Source of the DNA: Limnephilus marmoratus
Taxonomy: Eukaryota; Arthropoda; Insecta; Trichoptera; Limnephilidae
NCBI GenBank assembly: GCA_917880885.1
Contig: OU862909.1
Coordinates: forward strand, 31,308,405-31,372,404
Length of the DNA stretch: 64,000 nt
Direction of reading: 5' to 3'
Under the pieces are notes generated by a model. The model ran no database searches and was not told the DNA's origin. It worked only from the letters and a program-made list of their open reading frames with translations. This document shows, one piece after another, positions 45,732 through 57,821 of this stretch (positions are counted from its first letter, which is position 1; each line of letters begins with the position of its first letter). Both the position numbers and the translations under genes were made by a program.

Positions 45732-46345
45732 GCAGTATGAAATGGACGAACGATGTCAAAAAATATGAAAAAAAGCATCAGCGTAGGTAATATAAAGTTT
45801 TGGTAGAAAATTAATTTAGAGATAAGATTTTTTACTCGAGAAATATAAAAAAATAAGAACAGTTTTTAAGATGTAAAGCATTTTCGTTATTTGTTTTGGG
45901 GTGTTATGCCGTATTAACAAGGCATAACACCCAATGTATCAAAACAAATAACGAAAATGCTTTACATCTTAAAAACTGTTCTTATTTTTTTATATTTCTC
46001 GAGTAAAAAATCTTATCTCTAAACAAGAAATTATGCATTGTTAAACGGTTCATCCTATTGCGATGAAACTTTGGAGGGGGCGTCGACTACCTGTTCCCTT
46101 TGTAGGTGCTCACTCCTCGCTCCATCCGCATTCAGACATAGTTTTTTCTTCATATATGTAATTTAACACACACTCCTGCTCGCTTCGTCCGCGTTCACAT
46201 GTCAAATCGCATAGTGTTTTAACCCGTTAGTTGCTTCTGCAACGGGCCCAGCTAGTCTCTAAATTAATTTTCAACCAAAACTTTATATTACCTACGCTGA
46301 TGCTTTTTTAATATTTTTTGACATCGTTCGTCCATTTCATACGCT
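45732..46345. repeat. palindrome P2, right arm split by a Helitron
   Basis: The left arm (45732-45910) reads AGTATGAAATGGACGAACGA, GCATCAGCGTAGGTAATA, TTTACTCGAGAAATATA, AAGATGTAAAGCATTTTCG and GGGGTGTTATGCC. The right arm returns all of this inverted to 46345, interrupted at 46016-46255. The core (CGTTATTTGTTTTGGGGTG) equals that of P1, but the outer arms differ. P2 abuts P1 with almost no spacer. Confidence 0.87.
46016..46255 (+). mobile_element. short Helitron-like insertion in palindrome arm
   Basis: A 240-bp insertion starting TCTCTAAACAAG after an A. It ends with the hairpin CCCGTT...AACGGG, then CCCAG and CTAG before a T, which are Helitron landmarks. TCTCTAAA also follows the insertion (46256-46263), so an 8-bp duplication is an alternative reading. 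The intact left arm of the palindrome shows the empty site. Related sequence (CATCC-ATTGCGAT-AAACTTT) appears near 63890. Confidence 0.75.
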
Positions 46346-46663
46346 GCCTAGGAATACCTGCTTTTGTTTTTTGGGATCTAAGATCATTGTTCATCTGTAT
46401 AGATGATTTATATATTAATTCTTATTTTTATTTCTATTATCCTTAAAATATTATTATTTGTTACTTTTATTTTTATTTGTTATTATATTTTATTTTTATT
46501 TGTACAAGATTCACTTACTTTAACTCGTTTCCTGTATGTGATCATGTACCTAATACTAGTATGAATATTTTCCTTAATATGTATGCTATATGTTTGTACT
46601 TTCATCTACATATATGGATGATTATACTTAATATTTTATACTTAATATAACATCTTATGAATC

Positions 46664-46770
46664 TCGACTACCATAACACGGGCATTTGCCTAGTTTGGTA
46701 GTCGAAAAACCATGTAAAAAAAACTTGTAACAAACAAAATGAATAAAGAAAATTAAAAAAAAAAATATAT
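46664..46770 (+). mobile_element. LINE 3' terminus with conserved hairpin
   Basis: CGACTACCATAACACGGGCA, then TTTGCCTAGTTTGGTAGTCG (46665-46704), folds perfectly in its outer stem. A tail with AATGAATAAAGAAAATTAAA follows. Upstream AT-rich sequence (46380-46660) may be its 3' UTR. Confidence 0.78.
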
Positions 46771-47573
46771 ATATCAATGTTCGAAAGCGCAACTTTGTGA
46801 GCCATGATGAAAAGCTTTGACAAACCACCCTACTTTACTGCACTTGACTTTTAACACTCCGCTAGGGTCAAGTCGCCAGTCAGGCTACCATGTAATTAAA
46901 TTGTCGTGTGTCCATTCCGGAGAGATTAATGAGATTTATTAACGCTAAGACGGCCATTACTTCCCCCAAATTAATGTAAACAAGAAGTATATTAAAACTG
47001 CGCACAATAACAAAACTCGGCGGTAAAATAATTGTACAACATTTCCAAAAACTTGTGCCGCAATATTTATTTTGTCCTCGGCGCATTAAAAACTCGTTAT
47101 ATTTTTTAGACGCTGACGCGGGAAAAATAATTTTATTAAATGACCCGAATTTATGATAAAATTCGAAAAAGTAGCCTGTTATAAAAGCGGTAGATGGGAA
47201 AATTGGAAGTTGCCGTAAACAGCAACTATTAAAATGTAGGGACACCATAATAATACACTTTAAATAAAAAAAAAAATTACTGACAAGATATTTAGAAAAA
47301 ATAATGAAAATATATTTTTGCCATACAATATATTTTATTGTTGGGACCAGGAATTGAACTACAGATCTATCGCTATCTAAGCTCCAACTCTGATCTGCAC
47401 AAAAAATTCATTAGTACCCGGCTTTGCATGTAAGTTTAAAAAAAATAATAATTTTCATATTGAACAATCGAAAAAAACACAGTACATCGTCTGGTCTGGT
47501 TAAATATTAAATTCAAAGGTTATTTTTGAAATGATGGAGAATTGAACTCAGAAACTGTAGAAAAAAAAAAATT

Positions 47574-47965
47574 GACGACCTCCGTAGTCCAGTGGGTAAG
47601 ACTCTTGACTCACAATCCGGAGGTCGCGGGTTCGAACCCGGCATGCGCAAATAAATTTTATTTGATTAATTTGTGTTATTTCACAATTAATTCATTTAAA
47701 ATAATATATAGTATATTTGCGGCATGTTCCAGAGTGGAAGATACTATCAGTATCGCCCTGGTGTAAGACCACCATTCAGAATTGAAACGTTGCTTGAAAA
47801 TGGCTTTAGCCGTGTTTGGTGACCAGATCTGAATAGCCAGGTACTTCCCACCTTCCTCTTCCCCACCTCCTTCCCCTCCCCACTACCTTCAGCCTCACAA
47901 CATACCCCAATTGGGGATGCCATAGTCTCACTGGCTCCTGACGGGAGCAGTTGAGATTCTCGTGC
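47574..47965 (+). mobile_element. tRNA-derived SINE, family S1, reference copy
   Basis: Head GACGACCTCCGTAGTCCAGT with A box (about 47585-47596) and a perfect B box GGTTCGAACCC (47629-47639). A linker rich in AATTTATTTG-like bases follows, then GTTCCAGAGTGGAAGATACT, TGTAAGACCACCATTCAG and the body with TGACCAGATCTGAATAGCC and CCTCACAACATACCCC. It is the most complete copy and is used here to order the interrupted one at 33075-35850. The tRNA of origin is not obvious from the anticodon region. Confidence 0.85.
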
Positions 47966-47999
47966 GGTATACACTGTAGAGATAGTATATATGTCAGAA

Positions 48000-48700
48000 A
48001 AAATAGAAACACTAAGGACTAAAAATAATATTTCACCTTATCTACTTCTAAACAGATTCGAGTGTGACTTGATACCCCATTACATGATTATTAAAAGAAA
48101 ATTAAGAAAACCGAAACTACTTAGCAAAACCATCCCCGGAGAACGGCAGCTTCTGGAATCAAAATCTCATCATATCTCCCGCAGTAACGACTCAAGAAAA
48201 CCATTTCACGCGCTATTAATGCGGCCGTATGAGGGGCAGAGCTTCTTTAGAACTGTCTGGAGTCACAATTGTCGCGAGTCGCGAGTGCAATCCAAACGGG
48301 AATGACTTATAATAATCATAGGACAAGCGCGGATCCTTCGAGGAACGCCATCGGGGACACCTGACCTTTTTAACATACGCGGAATCAATAATGACTTCAC
48401 CCGCTTCAATAAATGTGATGTGTATTCAATGCACTTATTCCACGCAGATGCATGCAAGGACTGTCGACGTAATAAAAATATATATTTGTATTAATCGTTA
48501 ACCTTTTAGTTTCCTACTCTGAACAATAATTAACTAAAATTCTTTAAATCTTAAGAATGTTTCTTTGAAAAAGCAATCCCCACGTTATACAGCATAATAA
48601 AATATACATAATGAAGATAAAATAATGAAGTATGCAATAACAATTTGAGGATACAACACTTGAAATATCAGCTTTCCGGCGCTCGGTGGGTGTAATCTCC
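48000..48700. other. no recognisable feature
   Basis: A 104-codon frame at 47991-48305 has no recognisable motif and is probably chance or an eroded repeat. Confidence 0.4.
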
Positions 48701-48711
48701 GACATTTTATG

Positions 48712-48770
48712 TGCGGTGGCGGTGGTGGGTGGCGGGTGGCGCTGGTGGGTGGCGCTGGTGGGTGGCGTAT
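48712..48770 (-). repeat. GGTGGCG-rich minisatellite
   Basis: Irregular repeats of GGTGGGTGGCG and GCTGGTGGGTGGCG, about four units. The proline-rich frame on the other strand is a by-product. Confidence 0.85.
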
Positions 48771-48774
48771 CTTT

Positions 48775-51450
48775 GACATCTGGAGCGTGTTGAGTGCTAA
48801 TGAGCCCAATCTCGGCTCACCACTTTTGGAATCAACCAGCAGACTTGATAAATTTGATTGATTTCGGCATAACCGCACAGAAATGGGAGAAGTTTTAATA
48901 ACATTCCGGCGGGGGCTGGTATTATAAAACTGCGTGTAAACAGTTCGCTGAGGGCTGGAAACTTGGCTTTATTATCTTTACTTTTGATTACTTGTTTCAG
49001 GAATGCCACGGGATTAATCCGTTCGGGGGAAATAATTACCGGAACGATACAAAATACACAAGGTTGAGGATTATAAGTTCTCGTGCATGTCTGTCAGAAA
49101 GTGTGCCCGAGTATTTACGTGTTCGTTTTGAAAATGAAATGTACGCAGACAGGTAATTATCACACGCGATGTTCAATCTCTCAGTCAACAGGCTGAATGA
49201 AAATTGATTAAAAATTCACAAGCTTAACCCGTTTAATCACAGGAGACCCAAGTTGTCCCAAAACATCATATGCCGTTATAATAACAGGAGACCCAGATTG
49301 TCCCAGAGCGACCGTGCATTATTAAAAGTTAGATATCTCTCTTTCTGTAATGCGAATATTTGTGATTTCTTTTATGTTAGAAATGGAAAGAAATAATGCT
49401 TCTCATTGTCTTAGAATTATACGAGCTAGGTTGTTCAGATATTTTACAAACCTGATCAAAAGTGACGGTTTGATTTTTCGCCAATTTGTGACGTAACCCA
49501 CATTTAATTTTTAAATAAAATTGTATGAAAGTGATAAAAAGTGAGGTGACAGTTTTATTACAAATTTTGTTTAGAAAAGGAATCTGAATTTAAAATTTGA
49601 AGTTTATTCTATTTTAATTACTTTAATTCAAATATTCGCAGGTATGCATTTTTTAGCCTATTTACATTTCCAATATTAAAATTTTAATATTTATAAACAA
49701 AAATGTTGATTTCTAATAAACATATCGGAAAGATTATTTTATCTAAATTTTAGAACAATTTTTATTTTTGCAAAAGCGTTAAAAAAAAACTAAAAAATGG
49801 GAACATTTAAAATGCATGGTAAGAACCAGAAATTTTGCGCACAAACTTTGACAGGCAAAAGTTGACAGAAAATTATTTTCTTATTATTCGAAGGGTTAAC
49901 GTTCATATTAGATCCCATGGACGGTGTTTCACGCAACTGGGACCCCTGGAAGGCGAGGGGTGACCGCAACAACCAAGGACTATGTTGCTACAGGCCCCAA
50001 AAGTGTGTGCCATCTGTCGTCATGAAAACGTCACATTAAACACGTGTAAAACCCTTAGTGGCGTGGCCACAACAAAATGGGAGCCAGGCCACAGATAAGA
50101 TCCGTGCATATAATATTCCGGGTCATTTAGTAAAATTCAAAGCACCGAGGGTAAGACTGTGGGGAATGGGGAAAATATTCCCGCCGTGGCTTCGTAAGAG
50201 ACATTCCGATCCGAACGTGTTCCGGGGCTATAGAAGATTTCCTTTAGCTCTTCCACAATTATTTGGTTCCACAACTATGTGGGCAGAAGCAAAACCAAAT
50301 AAGAATGGCGTAGTTTTATCAAGCCTCTTACGTATTCATATATCCATTTTACATATCGAATTTGTTTATTTTAATACACGCAAGGAGCGTATTTTCCAAA
50401 AATCTACGTTAATATTAGAGGTTTATCCTGCTAGTACGCAGACATATTCGTGCACGACACACACGAACTTTTGAAATTAATACAATTACGCGGAAAATCA
50501 TTTAAGAAAACGTGAATTGTTTAGCTCAATTATTTCAAAGACATGAATCTACTTATATGTCCGTAAGTTCTTGGTACGGAAAAAAAATAAAGAAAAATGT
50601 CGAGTAGGTACATGAATCACTCCTGTCGGGGAGTAGGTTCCCACCTTACGTGAAATTCTTTATTGTATAAGGAAAAAACGAAATAAGGAAAAGAGAGAAT
50701 AAAAAACCTTAACATTCGTGAAGAATAGGCCGATAAATCACAAGAGCCAAATATAAACTGGTGTTATGCCAAGGGAAGAAAAAATCTCATCACCATTTAT
50801 CCAAAACATATTGACGGTTAGCCAGCGCTAAGGGAAACGGCAGATTTGTTCGGAAGATCCGAGGAACTATTCGCGAGGTTTACTGCGTAGTTGCTTCAAA
50901 TTGCCATTTCCCCGGATTAAGTTTGTCGGTCCGTGGGGCGAGCTCAACTGGCAGTGAGCCGTGAACCGTGAGGTGAGTGACTCAATTATTACCTTTCTCA
51001 GAAAATATATTGGACACCGGGGTCCCGAGTGTTATGGACCCTCCGGATCTAATGTTAACCTGTCAAAGGCCAGGGTTTTTTACCTTACCTTTTTTAAATT
51101 ACCTTAAGAACAAGAATGGAGGAAGCTATTTTAAGCTTTATTTTATGTTATAAATTAATGGAATAAAATTTAAAATCGCATCCAAATTATTTGAATTAAT
51201 ATTCATTTTTGAAATTCGATTCTCGCGCGCCGGCGCGTTCCTGGCAAATGACAGGTTAAGTGTTCCAAAGTCAACATTTGATTTACAGGTGTAGCGAATT
51301 ATTATATTAGACCGTGACTCGGGGTCGAAATGTAGGTCTCACTTTCGCTACCACACATATACCTAATCATTCATCATTCATCAAAAATTGTAAATTATTT
51401 GATTGTATACTGTCCATCAACTCGCTCATAACTTAACCCATTTTTGTCGG
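48775..51450. other. longest stretch without clear repeats
   Basis: Mostly unique-looking DNA with balanced patches at 48780-49050, 50040-50300 and 50820-51050. A consensus-like splice donor GTGAG|GTGAGT occurs at 50971-50977 after a GC-richer stretch. Two near-copies of ACAGGAGACCCA-GTTGTCCCA lie at about 49240 and 49288. No exon can be established. Confidence 0.4.
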
Positions 51451-51453
51451 TAT

Positions 51454-51524
51454 GGTAAACAATACAAATCGAAAGATGGCAATGCATGGGTAAACAATGC
51501 GAATCGAAAGATGGCAAAGCATGG
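51454..51524 (+). repeat. 35-bp tandem duplication
   Basis: Two adjacent copies of GGTAAACAATACAAATCGAA, continuing AGATGGCAATGCATG, with three differences. Confidence 0.9.
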
Positions 51525-51988
51525 TAGTTTATATATTAAATTTATATATAGTTTATATTTACTGTATACTGTAAGTATAATGTATTTTATAAAAATGAAA
51601 TAGTGTAAAATAACTCCTATGCCAAGCTCAAGAGCTAGTACTCTTCATTGGCGTAGAAATTCATTAAACCATGTGAAACCATGTTCTTTTCATTCAATAA
51701 AAAAAAAAAAAAAAAAAAATGGTTGCGTAGTTAGAATATGTATAAAAATACAGTAAAATTAAGAAAACTAATATCGGCTGTGTTCCTGTCCGTAACACTG
51801 GTTCAAAGAGCTCTAGAACCCGGATTCGCCTTGAATTTGAGGGTCAACTGATTGTAATAAAGCGATAATTCGATAAAGCACATCCTAATAATATAAAATG
51901 TTTTTCTAGATTTCTTCTGTGTAAATTCCTTTAGTACTTAAAGTATCTACCCATAAGAATAAAAATCATACTAAAAACTCCAGACCCC

Positions 51989-52332
51989 ACTTTTTTTTTT
52001 TTTTTACATGAGCTCCACACAGGAGGCCCTAAGGAAAACAATTTCCCTCAGGGCCTATGTCATCTTTGGGGATGCTGTGTGGAGGGTTTTTTAAGGAAAG
52101 GAAGGAGAGGAGAGTTCTGGGAAGGAAAAGGGTTTAAGGGGTGGGTAGGAATCTGGGGTTCAGTGTATCTTGGTCATCCGCCTCCAAGACCTAGACAAAC
52201 CTCACCCCATGAACCCGGGCACCCCTGCTAAATCACCAAACGTAGCGAACCACTTGGGGTGACCTATGGCAGAGGTGTTGGTTATCCAATAAAGGTTCCC
52301 GGGGTGGCGGTACCCATTCCCGCCTCCCAAAT
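51989..52332 (-). mobile_element. family D SINE, internally deleted
   Basis: T-run, ACATGAGCTCCACACAGG, complete hairpin and tail, then the body with a deletion between CAGTGTATC and TTGGTCATCC, through CCACTTGGGGTGACC to the 5' end CCCGCCTCCCAAATT. The deletion point matches 37019-37288. Confidence 0.87.
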
Positions 52333-52752
52333 TGGAACGCATATTCGAAGAATTCAAAGATCCAATATTCAAAAACTTATTTTAACTAGACTAAATGTGT
52401 ATATATGTTTGTCCCAAACTAAACATTTCTTTTACCCTACACCATTATACATACGAAGGAAAATGAAATCAGAAGCATTAATAACAAAATACAATTATTG
52501 TATTCTAACAAATATTTTAGAGGATTCTTTAACAAAAAAACTGCTTCCCCTATTTACAACAATAATTCTGCAATCAACTGTAATATTTAAAAAAAAGTTT
52601 TTCTTTTTACTAAATAAATAAATAATCCTTTAATTTCACAGTCATTATAACAGTATAATTATATTATATATAAAATAAATATATATATATATTTTTTTTA
52701 TATCCTTTGTTGTAATAACAGAAATTCATAAAATTGTACCATATATCGTTAA

Positions 52753-53485
52753 GAGGAACGCATGCGCGGCCCATTTCTGCCAATTTCATACAAATCCTAG
52801 ATTTGGATATGGGATCAAAATACCCAACCAAACTAGAAAATTATTTTTGTAATCAAAAGGTATATCAAATATCTAGTTAGGATGTGAGATACTTTATTTA
52901 TTTTTGCTTTAAATTATAAGATGTATGCCATTGAAAACTTTAATATTTCTGGATTTTAGAGGCGATTTGGGCAATCATTTGTGAGTAAATGAAAAAAATA
53001 AAAAATTATTTTACTATATTTATCATAAAAATATAATGAAATATAAAATAAAAAATAAAAACTCATAAAAAAAATCATTATGATGGGTGTAAATTAAAAA
53101 TACAAATTACCTATTTACAGCGGAATAAAAACTAGTCGTTTATGTTTTAAAATTACTTACCAAAAATACATTTTAAAGAATTTTGATTTTATTTTGCATT
53201 GCATTTTACAAATAAATATATTAAAAACTATTTTTCTTATGTTTTACTTTTACTCACAGATAATTGCCAAAGTTGCCTCCAAAATCATGAAACACTAAAA
53301 TCTTTAATGGCCTAAATCTTATAATTTAAAGCAAAAATAAATAAAATAGCCAACATCCTAACTAGATATTTGAAATATCTTTTGATTAAAAAAATAATTT
53401 TTCAGTTTGGTTGGGTATTTTGATCTCAAATCCAAATCTAAGATTTGTATGAAACAGGCAAAAATAGGCCGCGCATAAGTTCCCC
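52753..53485. mobile_element. TTAA-flanked foldback element, about 250-bp arms
   Basis: The element lies between TTAA at 52749-52752 and 53486-53489. The left begins GAGGAACGCATGCGCGGCCC, and the inverse of the right begins GGGGAACTTATGCGCGGCC. The arms match on for about 240 bases, including CAAATCCTAGATTTGGAT and AAATTATAAGAT, with scattered mismatches. TTAA target use suggests a piggyBac-related transposase, but the ends lack CCC...GGG. Confidence 0.8.
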
Positions 53486-54221
53486 TTAATCTGTTATCCC
53501 TTTTTAAATGAACACTCGTCTTCCATCCACAAGGAAATTCTTCTAATGGAAAAGCAGTATAAATTAAAAGATGTAAAATTGTAAAATGCACCAAATAAAT
53601 AAAAATATATGATATTTTGTGAAATTTTGTAGGATTAATCTTGACAAATAATGTCGAATTTCGTTTTATCAAGGATCTGCTTTTTAGTGGCTAAGATGCA
53701 ATTATCAATCATTTCCGTCGATCAATTATTCATTTCCGAGGCAAAAGTTTGCGTATTTGTTATAAACCACAAAAAATGTATCAGCAGTGCCAGAAATGCA
53801 CCAACAAAACCGTATCCGCAATTATACAACCCTTAATCGTCGGGTTCAGACTAACGAAGCCGAGAGATCAATTTAAGAGACGAAGGTATTTATAAATGGG
53901 ATTTAACAGAGATCATTAATCATTCAGGAATCCGGAGGAGCTTCTGACATCTGATTGTCTCTCAAACAAACTGAATTGAACAGCCGAGCGTGTAACGATG
54001 ATGGAAGGCCCAGAGAGGATGTGAAACATCGATTATCGTGTTAACTGTGAAGTTAATCATTTTTTGTAAGAAAACTTTTTGGGCTTTTCTTTTGAAATGA
54101 AACTTCTGTAGCGCCGTTAGTGACTTGAAATTCGGGTGAAACGGAAATGCGTCTTAACTCAGTTCTACACAAATACTCGGTTCTAATATAATGCTGTAAA
54201 TTCACACCTCGGCGCGTGTCT

Positions 54222-54450
54222 TCCATAGCGTAGTTGGCAAGGTGCCTGACAAGTCTCAGCGGACAGAGAGACAGACATCAACCGAACGGGGGTTCTAATC
54301 CTACGAAATCCAAAAAAAAACATTTTTATTTCGTGAAATCAATATCCAATCTTCAAACCACTTTAAAAAAACAAGCAAAAGAAAAGAAAGCGACTTTCTA
54401 GTTTCACTTCTACCGCGTGTGAATTATACACTCTGATATTTTTTTGTATT
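54222..54450 (+). mobile_element. tRNA-derived SINE, family S2, full head
   Basis: Head TCTTCCATAGCGTAGTTGGC with A-box-like TAGCGTAGTTGGC, a B box GGTTCTAATCC (about 54294-54304), then ACGAAATCC, an A-run and the same body as 45030-45210, ending TACCGCGTGTGAATTATACA. The head is about 85 bases, consistent with a tRNA origin. Confidence 0.82.
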
Positions 54451-54744
54451 TCTTGGGCATTGACGATGAAACAATTTCTAGATATTTTGTTTTGAAGAGT
54501 TTTAATTTTCAATGTGCATTGTTACATTGTATTATACTTGGTATTATAATTTTTTTGTATTCAATTCTTACTTTGTATTATAAATTTTCTGCTACCGGTT
54601 TCGACACACCCGTGTCATTCACTAGCAAACTTGAAACTAACTTAAAAATTCTACAAGTTCAAAATTGACTAGATTTAATTAGGTGGGGGTGTGGGAGGGG
54701 TGATTTTCTGGGAGTTGAAGAACGGTGGGAGGTCAGAGTTTTCT

Positions 54745-55207
54745 TTTTTGCATTAGCTCTTAATAGGAGGCCCTGGGAAAAATAATTCCCATCAGGACTT
54801 TATCTTTGGGGATGCTGGGTGTTGTCTTTTTTGGGAATGGAAGGAAAGGAAGCACTGGGAAGGAAAAAGGTGTGAGAGATGGGTAGGAATCTGGGGGTCA
54901 GTGTATCCAGGAATGACGGACGAATCTATCCTCTTCACTGGGTGCAAGTGCAAGGCGATATTCCGAAGAGTCCTGTTGGAGAGATCAAAAAGTCTTCCTC
55001 GACCAGTCTCTCCCGATCCGGCCTGCCACGCAGTTGGAGGGGAGACGCACCTGCCACCAAATTCGGATACACCTCACCCCATGAACACGGGCAACCCTGC
55101 TAGATCACCAAATGTAGCGAACCACTTGGGGTGACCTATGGCAGAGGTGTTAGTTATCCAATAAATGATTTCCGGTGCGGCGGTACCCATACCCACCTCT
55201 CAAATTG
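54745..55207 (-). mobile_element. family D SINE, near full length
   Basis: Minus-strand copy with an eroded hairpin at the left and a full body to ACCCACCTCTCAAATT at the right. It has more substitutions than the other long copies, so it is probably older. Confidence 0.83.
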
Positions 55208-55909
55208 TACTACTATTGTCATTGATGTACCTTGGATAAATTTCCGAAAATAGTTAAAAATAAACACATTAGAATACAATAAATAAATTTGCATTAGTCC
55301 CATGATAGCAAATATGGATAAATAAAAACAAATGAACTTATCGCAGAGGCATCAAGTGAATCCGGATGCGCCAATTCTGATCTCCACCGAATTTTCTTCC
55401 ACCATGAATAAAAGAAGAAGAATTTCAAACACATCAAACTTATTCTGAGACACAATTTAAATTTAAATTTAATAAACTCCTATTTTAATCACTTTCACTG
55501 TTTAAAAAAACCAACATGTTTCATAAGGATTATTTACTTTATCAGAGTTTACTGAAAACTGTTTTAATTAATCCAATTGCTAATTATACATGTTGGTTTT
55601 TAAATGATAAAATGGTTAAAACCAAGGGTTCATTAATTTTTAATTTTGAAGACGAATTACTTGCAGGTTATTCATTGAAGGAACATATTATTAGATATTG
55701 CTAGGTGAGGTAGTCGGGGTAGAGTGGAAGAGGTAGAGTGGAAGAGGTAAAGTAGGAGGAGTCAAAACAAAGAAACATGGTTAGTAATGGTGATTTACAG
55801 GGTGCTATTATTTTGTTTACTAATATGAATATACTAAACAATAGCCCCCTATAAATCACGATTTCTAAACGTGATATGATTATTTAGCACTATGATAATA
55901 CGATTATTT

Positions 55910-56286
55910 TGGGCGGTGGGTAAGGGTGGATAAACAACACTTAGCAGGGGTGCCATAGGTCACTTAGCAGGGGTGCCCAGGTTCATGGGGTGAGGTTTGT
56001 CTAGGTCTTGGCGGTGTATGCGTTTGCTCACTTTTTGCAAGGTGGGCCGGATCGTGACTGACCGTTAAAGAGAGGCCTTTTGACCTCTCTATACAGACTC
56101 TCTCGACCCTTCATCTTGCACCGCGGTAGGGGGGATGGATTCATACGTCCGTCATTCCTGAACACACTAACCCTCAGATACATACCCACCTCTCATATCT
56201 CCTTCCTCTCCTTAAAAAGACCCTCCACACAGCATCCCCTAAGTCGACACAGGCCCTGAGAGAAATCAGTGGAGAGCTAATGTAAT
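55910..56286 (+). mobile_element. family D SINE, rearranged 5' end
   Basis: GGGCGGTGGGTAAGGGTGG leads into AACACTTAGCAGGGGTGCC. A short repeat (ACTTAGCAGGGGTGCC twice) precedes the normal body, and the tail is shortened at the hairpin (GGCCCTGAGAGAAATC, then GTGGAGAGCTAATG). Confidence 0.78.
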
Positions 56287-56404
56287 TTTATTGTTGTTAT
56301 TTTGACTCCTCCCACCCTCTCTTATTTAACTCTCCACTCCCACTACCTAGAAATATGTAATAATTAGTTTGTTTGAAGAACGCTTTGTTAATGATGATTC
56401 GGAA

Positions 56405-56815
56405 CTAGAGATGGGTAAGTTCTGCATTTTGCCGGAGGCCTGCGAGACGTGCTTCCTATTAAAAGTACTCGAGTTTTAGGAGCAGGTCCCGGGTCCGAGT
56501 TCTTTGGTGTGGACTGTGCACTGGGTGCTGTTGTCTGTTGGTTCAGCCGGAGCCGGACCTCGGAGCCGGATCATGCAAAAAAACTAGAACCCGGGACCTG
56601 CTCCCGATTCGCGAGTAGCTCGGACCGCGAACACAGGTACGCCGCGCCGGTTGAGGCATTCAGGTTCCGAATTACGGGTTTAGGTTCGAGTCCTGGACCG
56701 CGTTCTCTGGGAGTAGTCGATTTAAAAAGGAGTAGGGGTAGGATCCGCTATCTGCGAAGAACCCGAGTTCAAGAGCACACTCCAGCTGAACCTACACAAC
56801 GCTAATCGGAACTGG
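56405..56815. repeat. GC-rich island with 16-bp inverted repeat, possible hAT-like
   Basis: The region starts near TAGAGATGGGTAAGTTC, a style seen at hAT ends. It contains GGAGCAGGTCCCGGGT (56479-56494) and its exact inverse (56589-56604), with CGGAGCCGGA repeats between. Local GC is well above its surroundings. The open frame across it has no recognisable domain. The right end was not identified. Confidence 0.4.
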
Positions 56816-56819
56816 TGAC

Positions 56820-57800
56820 GAAATATTAAAAAAAGTTACAAATACTCATGAAAAAATAAAACTCTTCTAAAACAAGTCAAGAAATTGTTACATAGGCAAT
56901 GCCGAAGAAATACAAAATAATATATCACGTTTGAAGGCGTTATGTTAGATATCCAATTAAGGGTATGTGTTTTTGGTTAGGCAATCATCAATGCTGTAAT
57001 TTCCGAAAACATCGAAAAAGCCACCGTACCGAAAGGTACTTGATAATTTTTTAAATTAAAATTAAAGCTATCTTGAGGATTATTTGTTGGTTAGATAATC
57101 TCATCTTCGTCCTAAACCCTCAACATGTCTGCATTCTAAGGGATGAACCACTAACCGAGAGGCAAACAGATGGAAATTCTGCCGACTGTTATGGTTTATT
57201 CTAAGCGTCGTCGGAGGTAAACGATGCCGGTTATGACTGGAAAAAGGATATTATTAATAGTTTACTAAGATAGCCCCTTCGCCGAGTGAGGAAATTCATA
57301 AAAAAAACATATTTGTCTAGTTGGGATAAAAAATTGCCAAGAACACATGAGAATTTAATATAACCTTTGTAAGGTGTTTATTTTTATATGAAAATATATA
57401 TTAAAAATACTTCACAAAGGTTGGAGGCTTTAAACATAGGCCCAAGGGAATATTACCTACGCAATACATCACATGGTATTCTGTTTCTCCTGGGAGGATT
57501 ATTATCAGGTATTAAATTGATATTTTTTGCGGGGCAAATCGAATTTTTTTGTGGACTTTCTAAGCGTGTGTATTTCTTTTCAAACAGAATGAAAAAATAT
57601 TTTTGATGTAAAGAAGATTAATGAGGGTGTCAATTAACTTGTAAACGGAAATTAAAGAATCAAAAAATTAAACTCAGATTTAAAAAAATGTCCATTTTTT
57701 TTTTATTTGAACGATAAGATAGAAATTAATGAAGTTACATAAAAGTTCGTTCTCTTTGTGATTCTGGACTACTGGGCTAAGTCGATTACCGTCGAGCTGA
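56820..57800. other. no recognisable feature
   Basis: Unassigned AT-rich DNA upstream of the candidate acceptor at 57821. Confidence 0.45.
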
Positions 57801-57821
57801 CTAATGCTGGTTTTCTTTCAG

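Noticed and set aside
47343..47405. tRNA gene on the minus strand
   Set aside because: Only a partial B-box-like AGTTCAATTCCTGG is seen. No complete cloverleaf could be drawn.
50058..50474. 138-codon frame as a host gene
   Set aside because: No recognisable domain, no splice or start context, and low-complexity changes in its second half.
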